From Candidatus Gaiellasilicea maunaloa (GTDB taxonomy: Bacteria > Actinomycetota > Thermoleophilia > Gaiellales > Gaiellaceae): 64,000 bases of DNA. The stretch spans positions 1 through 64,000 of the forward strand of contig JANDLU010000007.1 of NCBI GenBank assembly GCA_024330215.1. The letters run 5' to 3'. Below, piece by piece: positions 1 to 7,238 of the stretch; position 1 is the first letter of the stretch, and every line of letters begins with the position of its first letter. The position numbers and the translations under genes were made by a program. The notes beneath the pieces are model-generated. The model saw only the letters and a program-made list of their open reading frames with translations. It did not search any database and was not told the DNA's origin.

Positions 1-44
1 GGGCCGTGTCGGACGATCACTGACGAGCGTGGCCGGTTGTGTTG

Positions 45-311
45 CTAACTGCAATCGACGCCGCTAAGGAGACCGTAGATTCGAAGTCTCGCGAGCCGCT
101 TGCCCCACCAGACCTGCTCACACGTCTCGGGCTCGTGGTGGACTGCGGTGAGGATGCCGTCTTCGTCGAGCATCACGTTCATGTGGTCGTCGTCCCACTG
201 GGTGGCGAAGATCCTGTCGCCGACACGGAAGGACGGCAGCCCATGGTGATCCCGCTCAACCGCCTCCGGCAACGCGAGCGCGAGGAGCCGCGCTCGTGCG
301 CGGGAAACCAT
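45..311 (-). CDS. MmcQ/YjbR-like small protein, short C-terminus
   Basis: The 88-residue product matches the MmcQ/YjbR (CyaY-fold) family in its first 60 residues: ALPEAVERDHHGLPSFRVG, then DRIFATQW and a DEDG turn. The family is usually about 110-120 residues and ends in a helix that is not recognisable here, so the C-terminus is short or frameshifted near position 110. It lies 19 bases downstream of the VOC gene on the same strand, so the two are probably co-transcribed. The function of the family is not well defined. I took the ATG at 309-311 because homology begins there. Confidence 0.6.
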   Translation of the reverse strand: MVSRARARLLALALPEAVERDHHGLPSFRVGDRIFATQWDDDHMNVMLDEDGILTAVHHEPETCEQVWWGKRLARLRIYGLLSGVDCS

Positions 312-330
312 CAGCGGCGTCTCGGATCGG

Positions 331-702
331 TCACGCCCTTGCTTCAGGCAGGTACGTGCCGAAACTCCACTCGTGCCCTTCGAGGTCGCGCGCCGAGTAC
401 TCGCGCGAGCCGTAGTCCGTGTCCTCGATCTCCCTCGTGATCTCAGCTCCGGCCGCCTTCGCGCGCTCGTAGTGCGCGTCCGCGTTGTCGACGGCGACGT
501 AGACGCCCTGTGACGCCGGATCGCCCGGGCCGAACACGATGGTACCCGGGCCGAGCGACATCTCGGCATGGTTGACGGCGCCCTCGTCGTCGCGGTACAC
601 GACGCGTTGTTCGAATCCGAACGCCCGTGAGAGCCATTCGAGGGCGGTCTCCGCGTCGGTGAAGCGCATGAACGGGAAGATGTTCGGCGCCTGATCGGCC
701 AT
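331..702 (-). CDS. VOC (glyoxalase/bleomycin-resistance fold) protein
   Basis: This 123-residue protein has the PhnB/glyoxalase-like pattern. It shows FMRFTDAETALEWLSRAFGF at residues 10-30, GTIVFGPGDP in the middle, and a closing block GSREYSARDLEGHEWSFGTY typical of VOC proteins that bind small hydrophobic or metal-bound ligands. The substrate cannot be told. The ATG at 700-702 follows a strong GAGGAGG ribosome site 6 bases upstream. It probably forms a two-gene transcript with the MmcQ-like gene downstream. Confidence 0.8.
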   Translation of the reverse strand: MADQAPNIFPFMRFTDAETALEWLSRAFGFEQRVVYRDDEGAVNHAEMSLGPGTIVFGPGDPASQGVYVAVDNADAHYERAKAAGAEITREIEDTDYGSREYSARDLEGHEWSFGTYLPEARA

Positions 703-1151
703 CTCGTCCTCCTCGGTCGGATCAAGGTCGGCGCCTGCGCCGAACCATCCATCTCTGGTCGCGAAGGTCGTCTGAGCCTCGCGCCACCGGCCGAACCGTT
801 GAGCGGTTCGCGACGAATGCTCGTCTGATGAGGCCCGTTCGCGTTGGGTCGCGATTGTCCGCGGCCCTTCCGCCGGCGGCTCTCGTCGAGACAGAGCTCT
901 GGGCGGCTCGCTTGCAGTTGCTCGCGCCTTGGGACTGACGGCAGAGGGGTGCCGGCGCGGACGGCGACGCACAGCGGCCGCCCAGATCCTTCGCGGTGCC
1001 GTTCCCGCTCCCCGCCCCGCGACCGAGCCACCGCTCGATGCCGAGAGACCGACGCCGAACACGGCTAGAATGTCCCCAGAAGGCCCGGCACGATAGCCGG
1101 CTCGTGCCCACCACAGGTGTCACAACGGGCTCGCGACAGAGGGAGACAGAC
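703..1151. other. Gene-free stretch with possible promoter for the cold-shock-like gene
   Basis: I find no convincing gene in this 449-base stretch; the open frames on both strands are arginine-rich GC shadows. A TAGAAT hexamer at 1066-1071 could be the -10 box of the downstream plus-strand gene, giving a leader of about 75 bases. A leader of that length is common for cold-shock genes, but no clear -35 box is visible. Confidence 0.4.
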
Positions 1152-1394
1152 GTGGAAGGAAAGATGCTCTTCTTCAACGAGGAGAAGGACTACGGCTTCA
1201 TCCGTACCGCGGAAGGCGAGCGGATCGCCGTCAACCGCGCCGGCTTTCTCCCCGGCGAGGCCCCCGTCGGCCGCTGCGCCGGGCTTCCTGTGAAGCTGAT
1301 CCCGGTCGAGACCGAGGAAGGCCGGGTCGCGACCCAGGTCTCCGTGCTCGTCGAGAAAGAGGTCGGCCGAGCTCGGCGTCGCTCCTCGCGCTGA
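1152..1394 (+). CDS. Cold-shock-domain-like small protein
   Basis: The 80-residue product opens with GKMLFFNEEKDYGFI, which is the RNP1-type strand pair of cold-shock domains (GxVKWFNxxKGYGFI). The second RNA-binding motif is weaker (RIAVNRAGFL instead of VFVHxSA). The tail is basic. It is probably a single-stranded nucleic-acid-binding protein. I chose GTG 1152 because GGGAG lies 6 bases upstream; ATG 1164 is the alternative. The long leader suggests post-transcriptional control, which is an inference. Confidence 0.65.
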   Translation: MEGKMLFFNEEKDYGFIRTAEGERIAVNRAGFLPGEAPVGRCAGLPVKLIPVETEEGRVATQVSVLVEKEVGRARRRSSR

Positions 1395-1431
1395 CCCGCG
1401 GGGCAGCGCCGCTCTTCGAAGCAGCTCGTTC

Positions 1432-1447
1432 TGCTACTTTTATGTAC
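1432..1447 (+). promoter_or_regulatory. Extended -10 box, leaderless start of the antitoxin gene
   Basis: TGCTACTTT at 1432-1440 is an extended -10 element (TGn plus TACTTT). The hexamer ends 7 bases before ATG 1448, the same spacing seen at many other starts in this window. It therefore selects 1448 over the ATG at 1442 and predicts an mRNA starting at or very near the start codon. Confidence 0.5.
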
Positions 1448-1720
1448 ATGAAGACGACGGTCGGCGTCGCCGAGCTGCGCCAGAACCTCAGCATCTACCT
1501 GCGGCGGGTCGAGCGCGGCGAACGGCTCGTCGTCACCGATCGAAATCGTCCGGTCGCCGAGCTCGGGCCTCCTCCAACGACGGGCGGTGGGCTCGACAGG
1601 CTACTCGCCGCAGGACGGGTGTCGCGACCGAGCCGTCGCGGACTGCCCGAGCCGCTCCCGCTCGAGGGCGACCCGTACGCGCTCAGCCGCGCGCTCGACG
1701 AGATCCGCGGCGAGCGCTGA
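1448..1720 (+). CDS. Phd/YefM-family antitoxin (VapB-like)
   Basis: This 90-residue antitoxin begins MKTTVGVAELRQNLSIYLRR, the Phd/YefM N-terminal DNA-binding fold, followed by GERLVVTDRNRPVAELGP. The C-terminal half (about 45-90) is the variable toxin-neutralising tail. The stop codon overlaps the start of the PIN toxin gene, so the pair is translationally coupled. By family knowledge it represses its own promoter and masks the toxin. Confidence 0.85.
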   Translation: MKTTVGVAELRQNLSIYLRRVERGERLVVTDRNRPVAELGPPPTTGGGLDRLLAAGRVSRPSRRGLPEPLPLEGDPYALSRALDEIRGER

Positions 1721-2136
1721 GCTCGGCGCTCTTCTACGCAGACGCCTCGGCGCTCGTAAAGCTGATCCGGGACGAACCCGAAAGCTCAGCGCTCCGAGCA
1801 TTCGTTGCCGACGCCGAGCTCGTCTCCTGCGAGCTCGTGCTCACCGAGGTTCCCCGAGCCATGCATCGCGCGGCAGCCACCGACCCTCGCCTATCGCTCC
1901 ACGATCTGCTCGCGCGTGCCGGCGACGTCCTCGACACACTCGGACTGCTCCCACTCGACCGCGGCCTGCTGGCTGTCGCCGGGGCGCTCGCAGAGCCGGC
2001 GCTTCGAGCGCTCGACGCGATCCACGTCGCCGCGGCCGTCGATCTCATGCCGCTCGACGCATTCGTCAGCTACGACGAGCGGCAGGCGGCGGCGGCCAGG
2101 CTCGCCGGCCTGCGTACCATGGCGCCGGAGAGCTGA
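1717..2136 (+). CDS. PIN-domain toxin (VapC-like), apparent CTG start
   Basis: The frame reads SSALFYADASALVKLIRDEP, a PIN-domain ribonuclease opening, with further acidic positions in ELVLTEV, LDAIHVAAA and YDERQA. No ATG, GTG or TTG exists in frame before the first catalytic Asp; the next GTG (1837) would delete it. The likely start is CTG 1717, which overlaps the antitoxin stop as CTGA, mimicking the common ATGA overlap. With it the protein is 139 residues, normal for VapC. These toxins cleave tRNA or rRNA; the target here is unknown. Confidence 0.8.
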   Translation: MSSALFYADASALVKLIRDEPESSALRAFVADAELVSCELVLTEVPRAMHRAAATDPRLSLHDLLARAGDVLDTLGLLPLDRGLLAVAGALAEPALRALDAIHVAAAVDLMPLDAFVSYDERQAAAARLAGLRTMAPES

Positions 2137-2142
2137 TGTGCG

Positions 2143-3171
2143 CTACGAGGAGCGGCTGAGCTCCTCCATCTCGGCGGAATAGCGCCCCGCGACCGCAGCG
2201 CTGTTGCAGCGGGCGCGGAGCGCGAGGAACGACTGGCCCGCCTCGACGTTCTCGCTCTTACCTCCCCACGCTGCGAGCGCCGGCGCCTGGAGTGCGCGGC
2301 CGTACGAGAACGAGAGCACCCATGGCTGCTCGCCGCGCGAGTTGATCGCGTTCAGATTCGCGCTTGCCTGCTCGTCGGACTGGCCCCCGGAGAGGAAGAC
2401 GATCCCCGGGACGGCAGCGGGAACGGTCCCGCGGAAGCAGCGGATCGTCCACTCGGCAACCTCCTCCGCGCTTGCCTGCGTGGACGAGCCCTTGCCGGAG
2501 ATGACCATGTTCGGCTTCAGCAGGATCCCGGTCAGGTCGACGCGCTGGTGATAGAGCTCGTCGAAGACCTTGTGCAGCGTCCGCTTCGTCGCCCGGTAGC
2601 AGGTCTCGATGTCGTTGTCGGCGTCCATCAGCACCTCCGGCTCGACGATCGGGACGAGCCCCTGCTCCTGGCAGAGCGCCGCATAGCGGGCGAGGGCGTG
2701 CGCGTTCGCCTCGATGCAGTACGCGGTCGGGACCCCGTCGCCGATCGTGATCACCGCGCGCCACTTCGCAAAGCGAGCGCCGAGGCCGCGGTACTCCTGT
2801 AGCCGCTCGCGCAGGCCGTCGAGCCCCTCCGTTACCGTCTCTCCGGGCGCGCCGGCGAGCGCCTTCGCACCGGTGTCGACCTTGATCCCGGGGACGATCC
2901 CGCGGCTGGCCAGCAGCTCGGCGAAGGGCGTCCCGTCGGCCGAGGACTGGCGGAGCGTCTCGTCGTAGAGGATGACGCCGCTGACGGACTCCTCGAGGCG
3001 CGGCGTCGTGAAGAGAAGCTCGCGGTAGGCGCGCCGGTTCTCCTCCGTCGACTCGAGCTCGATCGTGTCGAAGCGCTTCTTGATCGTGCCGGAGCTCTCG
3101 TCGGCCGCGAGGATGCCGCGGTCGTCCGCGACGAGCTCCTTCGCGGTCTCGTGCAGATCAGCTGGTGCCAT
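2143..3171 (-). CDS. fba: Class I fructose-bisphosphate aldolase
   Basis: The 342-residue enzyme is a class I (Schiff-base) aldolase: [18 protein letters not shown] at about 18-35, the [11 protein letters not shown] strand, and [13 protein letters not shown] carrying the Schiff-base lysine near residue 220. It interconverts fructose 1,6-bisphosphate with glyceraldehyde 3-phosphate and dihydroxyacetone phosphate. It follows glpX with a 14-base overlap, so aldolase and bisphosphatase are made together, a gluconeogenic pairing. The gene ends 7 bases from the convergent toxin gene. Confidence 0.93.
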   Translation of the reverse strand: MAPADLHETAKELVADDRGILAADESSGTIKKRFDTIELESTEENRRAYRELLFTTPRLEESVSGVILYDETLRQSSADGTPFAELLASRGIVPGIKVDTGAKALAGAPGETVTEGLDGLRERLQEYRGLGARFAKWRAVITIGDGVPTAYCIEANAHALARYAALCQEQGLVPIVEPEVLMDADNDIETCYRATKRTLHKVFDELYHQRVDLTGILLKPNMVISGKGSSTQASAEEVAEWTIRCFRGTVPAAVPGIVFLSGGQSDEQASANLNAINSRGEQPWVLSFSYGRALQAPALAAWGGKSENVEAGQSFLALRARCNSAAVAGRYSAEMEELSRSS

Positions 3172-4150
3172 TTCGCTGTCCTTTCATCAGTTCCCGGACC
3201 TTGGTGGAGGGGTGGTAGGCGGCGATTCGACGTACCGTGCCGGAGCGGGAGCGCATCACGATCGACTCGGTCTCGGCGCCCGACGCGCTGACCCGAACGC
3301 CGCGCAGGAAGACGCCGCTCGTGACGCCGGTCGCCGCGACGAAGACGTCGTCGCCGGCAACGAGATCATCGGTTGTGAGGACGCGATCGACATCGACGCC
3401 CGCGTCGACGAGCGCCTGTCGTTCCTCGTCAGAGCGCGGCCAGAGCTTGCCCTGGATCGCTCCGCGCAGGCACTTGATCGCAGCGGCGGAGATCACGCCC
3501 TCGGGCGTGCCGCCGATCCCCATCAGGACATCGACGCCTGCGAACGCCTGAGCGGCCGCGATCGAGGGGGCCACGTCGCCGTCGCGGATCAGGTTGACGC
3601 GCGCGCCCGACCGACGCAGCTCGCCGATCAACTCCGCGTGGCGCTCGCGCTCGAGCACGACGACGGTCAGCTCGCTCACGTCGAGCCCCTTCGCCCTCGC
3701 CACCGCGCGGACGTTCTCGGTCGGCGACGCATTGATGTCGATCGCGTCCGCCGCCTCGAGCCCGACGGCGATCTTGTCCATGTAGAAGGCGGCGCCGGGA
3801 TCGAACATCGTTCCGCGCTCGGCGACCGCGATCACCGCGATCGCGTTCGGCTGGCCGAGCGCCGTCAGCCGCGTTCCCTCGAGCGGATCGACGGCGACGT
3901 CCACCTCCGGGCCGCTTCCGTCGCCGACCTCCTCGCCGTTGAAGAGCATGGGCGCCTCGTCCTTCTCGCCCTCGCCGATCACGACGACGCCGTGCATCCG
4001 CACCGTGTCGAGCACGAGCCGCATCGCGTCGACCGCGGCCGCGTCGGCCTTCTCCTTCTCGCCTCGACCGACCCAACCCGAGGCCGCGAGCGCGGCCGCC
4101 TCGGTTACCCGGACGAGCTCGAGGGCGAGATTTCGGTCTGGAGCGGCCAT
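3158..4150 (-). CDS. glpX: Class II fructose-1,6-bisphosphatase GlpX
   Basis: This 330-residue protein matches Glp[19 protein letters not shown], the metal-binding DPLEGT motif near residue 92, ECF-like regular spacing and a GGTPEG loop. It hydrolyses fructose 1,6-bisphosphate to fructose 6-phosphate in gluconeogenesis. ATG 4150 follows a TAGGAT hexamer (4160-4165, complementary strand) by 9 bases, so the message is probably leaderless. It is the first gene of a glpX-fba operon. Confidence 0.93.
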   Translation of the reverse strand: MAAPDRNLALELVRVTEAAALAASGWVGRGEKEKADAAAVDAMRLVLDTVRMHGVVVIGEGEKDEAPMLFNGEEVGDGSGPEVDVAVDPLEGTRLTALGQPNAIAVIAVAERGTMFDPGAAFYMDKIAVGLEAADAIDINASPTENVRAVARAKGLDVSELTVVVLERERHAELIGELRRSGARVNLIRDGDVAPSIAAAQAFAGVDVLMGIGGTPEGVISAAAIKCLRGAIQGKLWPRSDEERQALVDAGVDVDRVLTTDDLVAGDDVFVAATGVTSGVFLRGVRVSASGAETESIVMRSRSGTVRRIAAYHPSTKVRELMKGQRNGTS

Positions 4151-4196
4151 GCGGGCGTGATCCTAACCCTGCTCCGTCGAGGAGGCCGCACCAGTT

Positions 4197-5438
4197 CTAG
4201 CCGGTCGCCGCCTCGGCTGCGGGACGAGGTCCGTCGTTGCGCACGCCGCGCACGGATGGGAGAAGAACGACCGTCAGGCTGATGGCGATGTTCAGCGCGG
4301 CGGCGACGGCGAGCGTCTCGGCAACTCCGGCCAACGCAGCGAGCGGACCGATGAGCGCGTACCCGATCGGGTTGAGCGCGACGGAACCGAGCCAGTCGAA
4401 CGAGCTGATCCGCGAGATCGCGTGCTCCGGGACGTTCCGCTGGAGCGCGGTGTACCAAAGCGTCTCACCGACGGAGAAGCCCACCCCGGCCATGAATCCG
4501 ACGGCGGCGATCAGCACGAGCGGCAGGGGCACGGCCAGCGTGGCGAGGAGCACGCCGGCGGACACGACGAGAAGCGCCGAGGCGACCAGCGGGCGGTCGA
4601 ACCTCACGCGCAGGGCGACCAGGCCACCGGCTACGGATCCTGCAGCCTGGAGCGCGAGGATCGTTCCCCACGCCCCCGCCCCACCGAGCTCCTCTTTCGC
4701 AACAAGCGGCCCGAGAACGAGATAGGCCGGGAAGAAGGTCAACTGGAAGAATCCGAAGGATGCGACCATCGCCACGACCCAGGACCGGCTGACGAACTCG
4801 CTCCAGCCGTCACGGAGATCAGCGAGGACGGACACCGAGGCCAGCCGGGCCGCCGGCGCGAGCCGCATCGACGCGACGAGCAGAGCCGACACGAGGAAGG
4901 TGCCCGAGTCGAGCGCCAGCGCCCAGGCCGGGCTCGCGGCGGCGACGATCACGGCACCAAGCGCCGGTGCGGCAACGGAGAGCGAGCTGCGGAAGAGCTG
5001 AAGGAACGCGTTCGCCTCCTGCAGCCGCTCGTCGCTGACCGCCTCGCGGACGAGACCGAGAGTCGCCGGCCGGGAGAAGGCGACCGAGACACCGAACACC
5101 GTCTGGAGAAGCGCCACGCTCCAGACGCTCGCCGCCCCGGAGAAGAAGAGTGCGGCCGTGGCCGCCTGGGCGGCGCACTTGACGAGGTCGCTGCCGACGA
5201 GGATATAGCGCCGCGACAGGCGGTCGGCGTAGACCCCGCCGAGCAGCAGGAACACGACGACCGGGATCTCTCGTGCGAGCAGCACGATTCCCAGGTCGGT
5301 CGCGCCGCCGAGGTCGAGGACGGCGAACGCGAGGGCGACGACCGCCATCCCCGAGCCGAGCGTCGAGATGGAGACGGCTGCCAGATACCGCGCGAAACTC
5401 GGCTCGCGAAGCGCGTCCAGTGAGTTCGGCATCCGCAC
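4197..5438 (-). CDS. MFS transporter, EntS/macrolide-efflux type
   Basis: The 413-residue protein has about 12 hydrophobic helices. An N-terminal PSFARYLAAVSISTLGSGM and a loop LLGGVYADRLSRRYILVGSD match the efflux branch of the major facilitator superfamily that includes EntS and MFS_3. The substrate is unknown. The start GTG 5438 lies 7 bases after a TAGGCT hexamer (5446-5451), suggesting its own leaderless promoter. It faces away from the SPFH gene and ends 47 bases before glpX. Confidence 0.82.
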   Translation of the reverse strand: MRMPNSLDALREPSFARYLAAVSISTLGSGMAVVALAFAVLDLGGATDLGIVLLAREIPVVVFLLLGGVYADRLSRRYILVGSDLVKCAAQAATAALFFSGAASVWSVALLQTVFGVSVAFSRPATLGLVREAVSDERLQEANAFLQLFRSSLSVAAPALGAVIVAAASPAWALALDSGTFLVSALLVASMRLAPAARLASVSVLADLRDGWSEFVSRSWVVAMVASFGFFQLTFFPAYLVLGPLVAKEELGGAGAWGTILALQAAGSVAGGLVALRVRFDRPLVASALLVVSAGVLLATLAVPLPLVLIAAVGFMAGVGFSVGETLWYTALQRNVPEHAISRISSFDWLGSVALNPIGYALIGPLAALAGVAETLAVAAALNIAISLTVVLLPSVRGVRNDGPRPAAEAATG

Positions 5439-5468
5439 GGTCGGGAGCCTAGAGCACTCGAGGAGGGC

Positions 5469-6410
5469 TTACGGCGTCGTCGCGGCCGACCGGAGGAACG
5501 TCGACGGATCGAGCAGGTTGCCCTGGCCCGCGGGCAGGAAGACGATCTGCGGCGGCGCCTCTTTGAGGATCTGGAGCGCCTCGAACTGGAGATTGCGGTC
5601 GGTGAGCGAGCTCGCGCGAAGTCGCTGCGCTTGTGCCTGGCCGCGGGCGCGCTCGATCTCCTGCTGCGCCTCGGCCTTCGACTGCTCGACCTTCTGGGCT
5701 GCGGCGAGCGCGTCCTGGGTCGCGACCTGCTTGCGCTCGATCGCCTGGGTGAATTCCTCCGGGAACTTGAGGTCGTTGATCAGGAAGTCGACGACGTCGA
5801 TCGAGAAGCCCTGAAGCTGCCGATCGAGCGACTCCTGGACCTCTGTCCGGATCTGCTCCCGGTTCGGGGCGACGTTGATCGACTTGAACTTGACGGTCTC
5901 GTTCTTGAAGACCTGGAAGACGCGCGGCGCGACGACCTTGTCGAAGAATGCGGGGCCGACCTCGGTATAGAGCTCCTGGATCGCCGTCTCCGAGACGCGG
6001 TAGTTGAGCGTGACGACCGCGTAGACCGGCTGCGTCTCCTCGCTCACCGCCGGGCCGGACGGGATCACGCCCGCCTCGGGAGGGGTGCGGTCGTCCATCA
6101 GGAAACGCTGACTCTCGACCTGCGTCGAGACCTCCTCGGCGCTCTGCCAGGGCGCGATCGTCTGGAAGCCGGCCGGCCTCTGGCCGATGATCTCGCCGAA
6201 CTGGCGGACGACGAGCACGTGCCCCGCGTTGACGGAGTGGAAGGAGCGGAAGGCGCCCCAGCCGCCGATCACGACGACGATGCCGAACGCGGCGGCGAGG
6301 ATCCAAGCGGTTCCCTCGTCGCGCTTGCCCTGCCGACGCAGCCCGATCCCGTTCAGGGTCGCCATCACGGCGACAAGCACGACGATCGTGGAGATGATCA
6401 GATAGCTCAC
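5469..6410 (-). CDS. SPFH/band 7 (prohibitin-like) membrane protein
   Basis: This 313-residue protein has two N-terminal membrane helices (about 3-20 and 36-55), an SPFH domain (VNAGHVLVVRQFGEI onward to about 230), and an alanine/glutamate-rich coiled coil (about 215-260). Such proteins form large membrane-attached ring or cage assemblies that organise membrane domains or proteases. The GTG start overlaps the stop of a 51-residue membrane peptide gene (GTGA), so both are co-translated. Confidence 0.85.
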   Translation of the reverse strand: MSYLIISTIVVLVAVMATLNGIGLRRQGKRDEGTAWILAAAFGIVVVIGGWGAFRSFHSVNAGHVLVVRQFGEIIGQRPAGFQTIAPWQSAEEVSTQVESQRFLMDDRTPPEAGVIPSGPAVSEETQPVYAVVTLNYRVSETAIQELYTEVGPAFFDKVVAPRVFQVFKNETVKFKSINVAPNREQIRTEVQESLDRQLQGFSIDVVDFLINDLKFPEEFTQAIERKQVATQDALAAAQKVEQSKAEAQQEIERARGQAQAQRLRASSLTDRNLQFEALQILKEAPPQIVFLPAGQGNLLDPSTFLRSAATTP

Positions 6411-6562
6411 TCGCCGGACGAGATTTCGCGTCGCGGCGGCGATTCCTTCCGTGCTCGCTCTTCCCTGCGTCCACGGCGCACGTTCGCAACCGCCTTCGCG
6501 AAGAAGGCGAGGATCGCGATCGAGCTCGCGATCACGCCGAGGATCACCTTGACCTTCAGCAT
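6407..6562 (-). CDS. Small single-span membrane protein upstream of SPFH gene
   Basis: This 51-residue frame starts at ATG 6562. Residues 5-25 form one hydrophobic helix (VILGVIASSIAILAFFA), followed by a strongly charged, arginine-rich tail (RRGRREERARKESPPRRE). Its stop overlaps the SPFH start as GTGA. The helix, positive-inside tail and coupled overlap support a real gene, perhaps a partner of the SPFH assembly. I know no named family for it. It starts one base after the upstream PIN gene ends. Confidence 0.55.
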   Translation of the reverse strand: MLKVKVILGVIASSIAILAFFAKAVANVRRGRREERARKESPPRREISSGE

Positions 6563-6955
6563 CTACGGGCTTCGGACCAGCGCTTCATGGCCGTGGCTCC
6601 GGGCCAGGCGACCGTCGGTCGTGACGAGAGCGCAGTCGAGCGCTTCCGCAAGCGCGACGTAGAAGGCGTCCCTCGCCGAGATCGTGTGACGGAGCGCCCA
6701 AGCTCGATCGACGAACGGCTGTGCTGGATACCGCCTGAGCGGGAGCGCCTTCAGATCTTCGAGAGCCTGCGCGCCGCGCTCCGCTGAGATCTCGCGGAGC
6801 AGAACCATCTTCCTGGTTGCGCTCAACGCCTCGTAATCGAGCAGGTGAGGCGCATGTGTCACGTCGGCAGCTCGGAGCTCGGCTCGTGCCCAGCTCCCGC
6901 GTTCACCTGTATCGAGAAGGACATCTACGACGGCAGACGCGTCGACCACGATCAT
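6563..6955 (-). CDS. PIN-domain toxin (VapC/FitB-like)
   Basis: The 130-residue PIN domain begins MIVVDASAVVDVLL (first catalytic Asp at 5). Further acidic residues lie in DYEALSA, SARDAFYVALAE and TTDGRLA. It is probably an endoribonuclease toxin. The start overlaps the antitoxin stop by 4 bases (ATGA). It may also be read through into the small membrane protein and SPFH genes, which follow within a base or overlap. Confidence 0.9.
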   Translation of the reverse strand: MIVVDASAVVDVLLDTGERGSWARAELRAADVTHAPHLLDYEALSATRKMVLLREISAERGAQALEDLKALPLRRYPAQPFVDRAWALRHTISARDAFYVALAEALDCALVTTDGRLARSHGHEALVRSP

Positions 6956-7200
6956 CTGCTCTCGAGCTGCTCGTCATCCTCGCGTCGGATCTGGGCGATC
7001 GTCTCCGCGCTCGCTGGCTCGAGATCGTAGAGCTCGCGGCTGCGGACTCGTGCGATCACTTCATCCATCGTCGGAGTCTTCGCGATCGTTGTCACCTCAC
7101 CGAGGAGATACTCCTGGAGCGATACGCCCGCCTTCTCCGCCCGTTGCTTCAACGTGCGATGAAGCTCCGGCGGAACGTTTCGGATCTGAATGTTGGCCAT
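6952..7200 (-). CDS. Ribbon-helix-helix antitoxin (FitA/VapB-like)
   Basis: The 82-residue protein opens MANIQIRNVPPELHRTLKQR, the FitA/Arc-type ribbon-helix-helix DNA-binding fold. The segment GVSLQEYLLGEVTTIA forms the second helix. The C-terminal half is the toxin-binding tail. A near-ideal operator palindrome lies directly upstream (7213-7233), abutting the -10 box, consistent with FitAB-type self-repression. The ATG follows TAGAAT by 6 bases with no Shine-Dalgarno site, so the transcript is probably leaderless. Confidence 0.9.
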   Translation of the reverse strand: MANIQIRNVPPELHRTLKQRAEKAGVSLQEYLLGEVTTIAKTPTMDEVIARVRSRELYDLEPASAETIAQIRREDDEQLESR

Positions 7201-7206
7201 GACCCG

Positions 7207-7233
7207 ATTCTAGTGCATGCGAAATGCATGCAC
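7207..7233 (-). promoter_or_regulatory. -10 box and palindromic operator of the FitAB-like module
   Basis: On the minus strand, TAGAAT (7207-7212) is the -10 box. Immediately upstream is a perfect inverted repeat with arms GTGCATGC (7213-7220) and GCATGCAC (7226-7233) around a 5-base spacer. The palindrome fills the -35/-10 spacer, exactly where a dimeric ribbon-helix-helix repressor would block polymerase. Confidence 0.75.
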
Positions 7234-7238
7234 CAGTA

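Noticed and set aside
3065-4282. A 405-codon plus-strand frame opposite glpX
   Set aside because: It is antisense to glpX and fba, which are clear genes with strong motifs.
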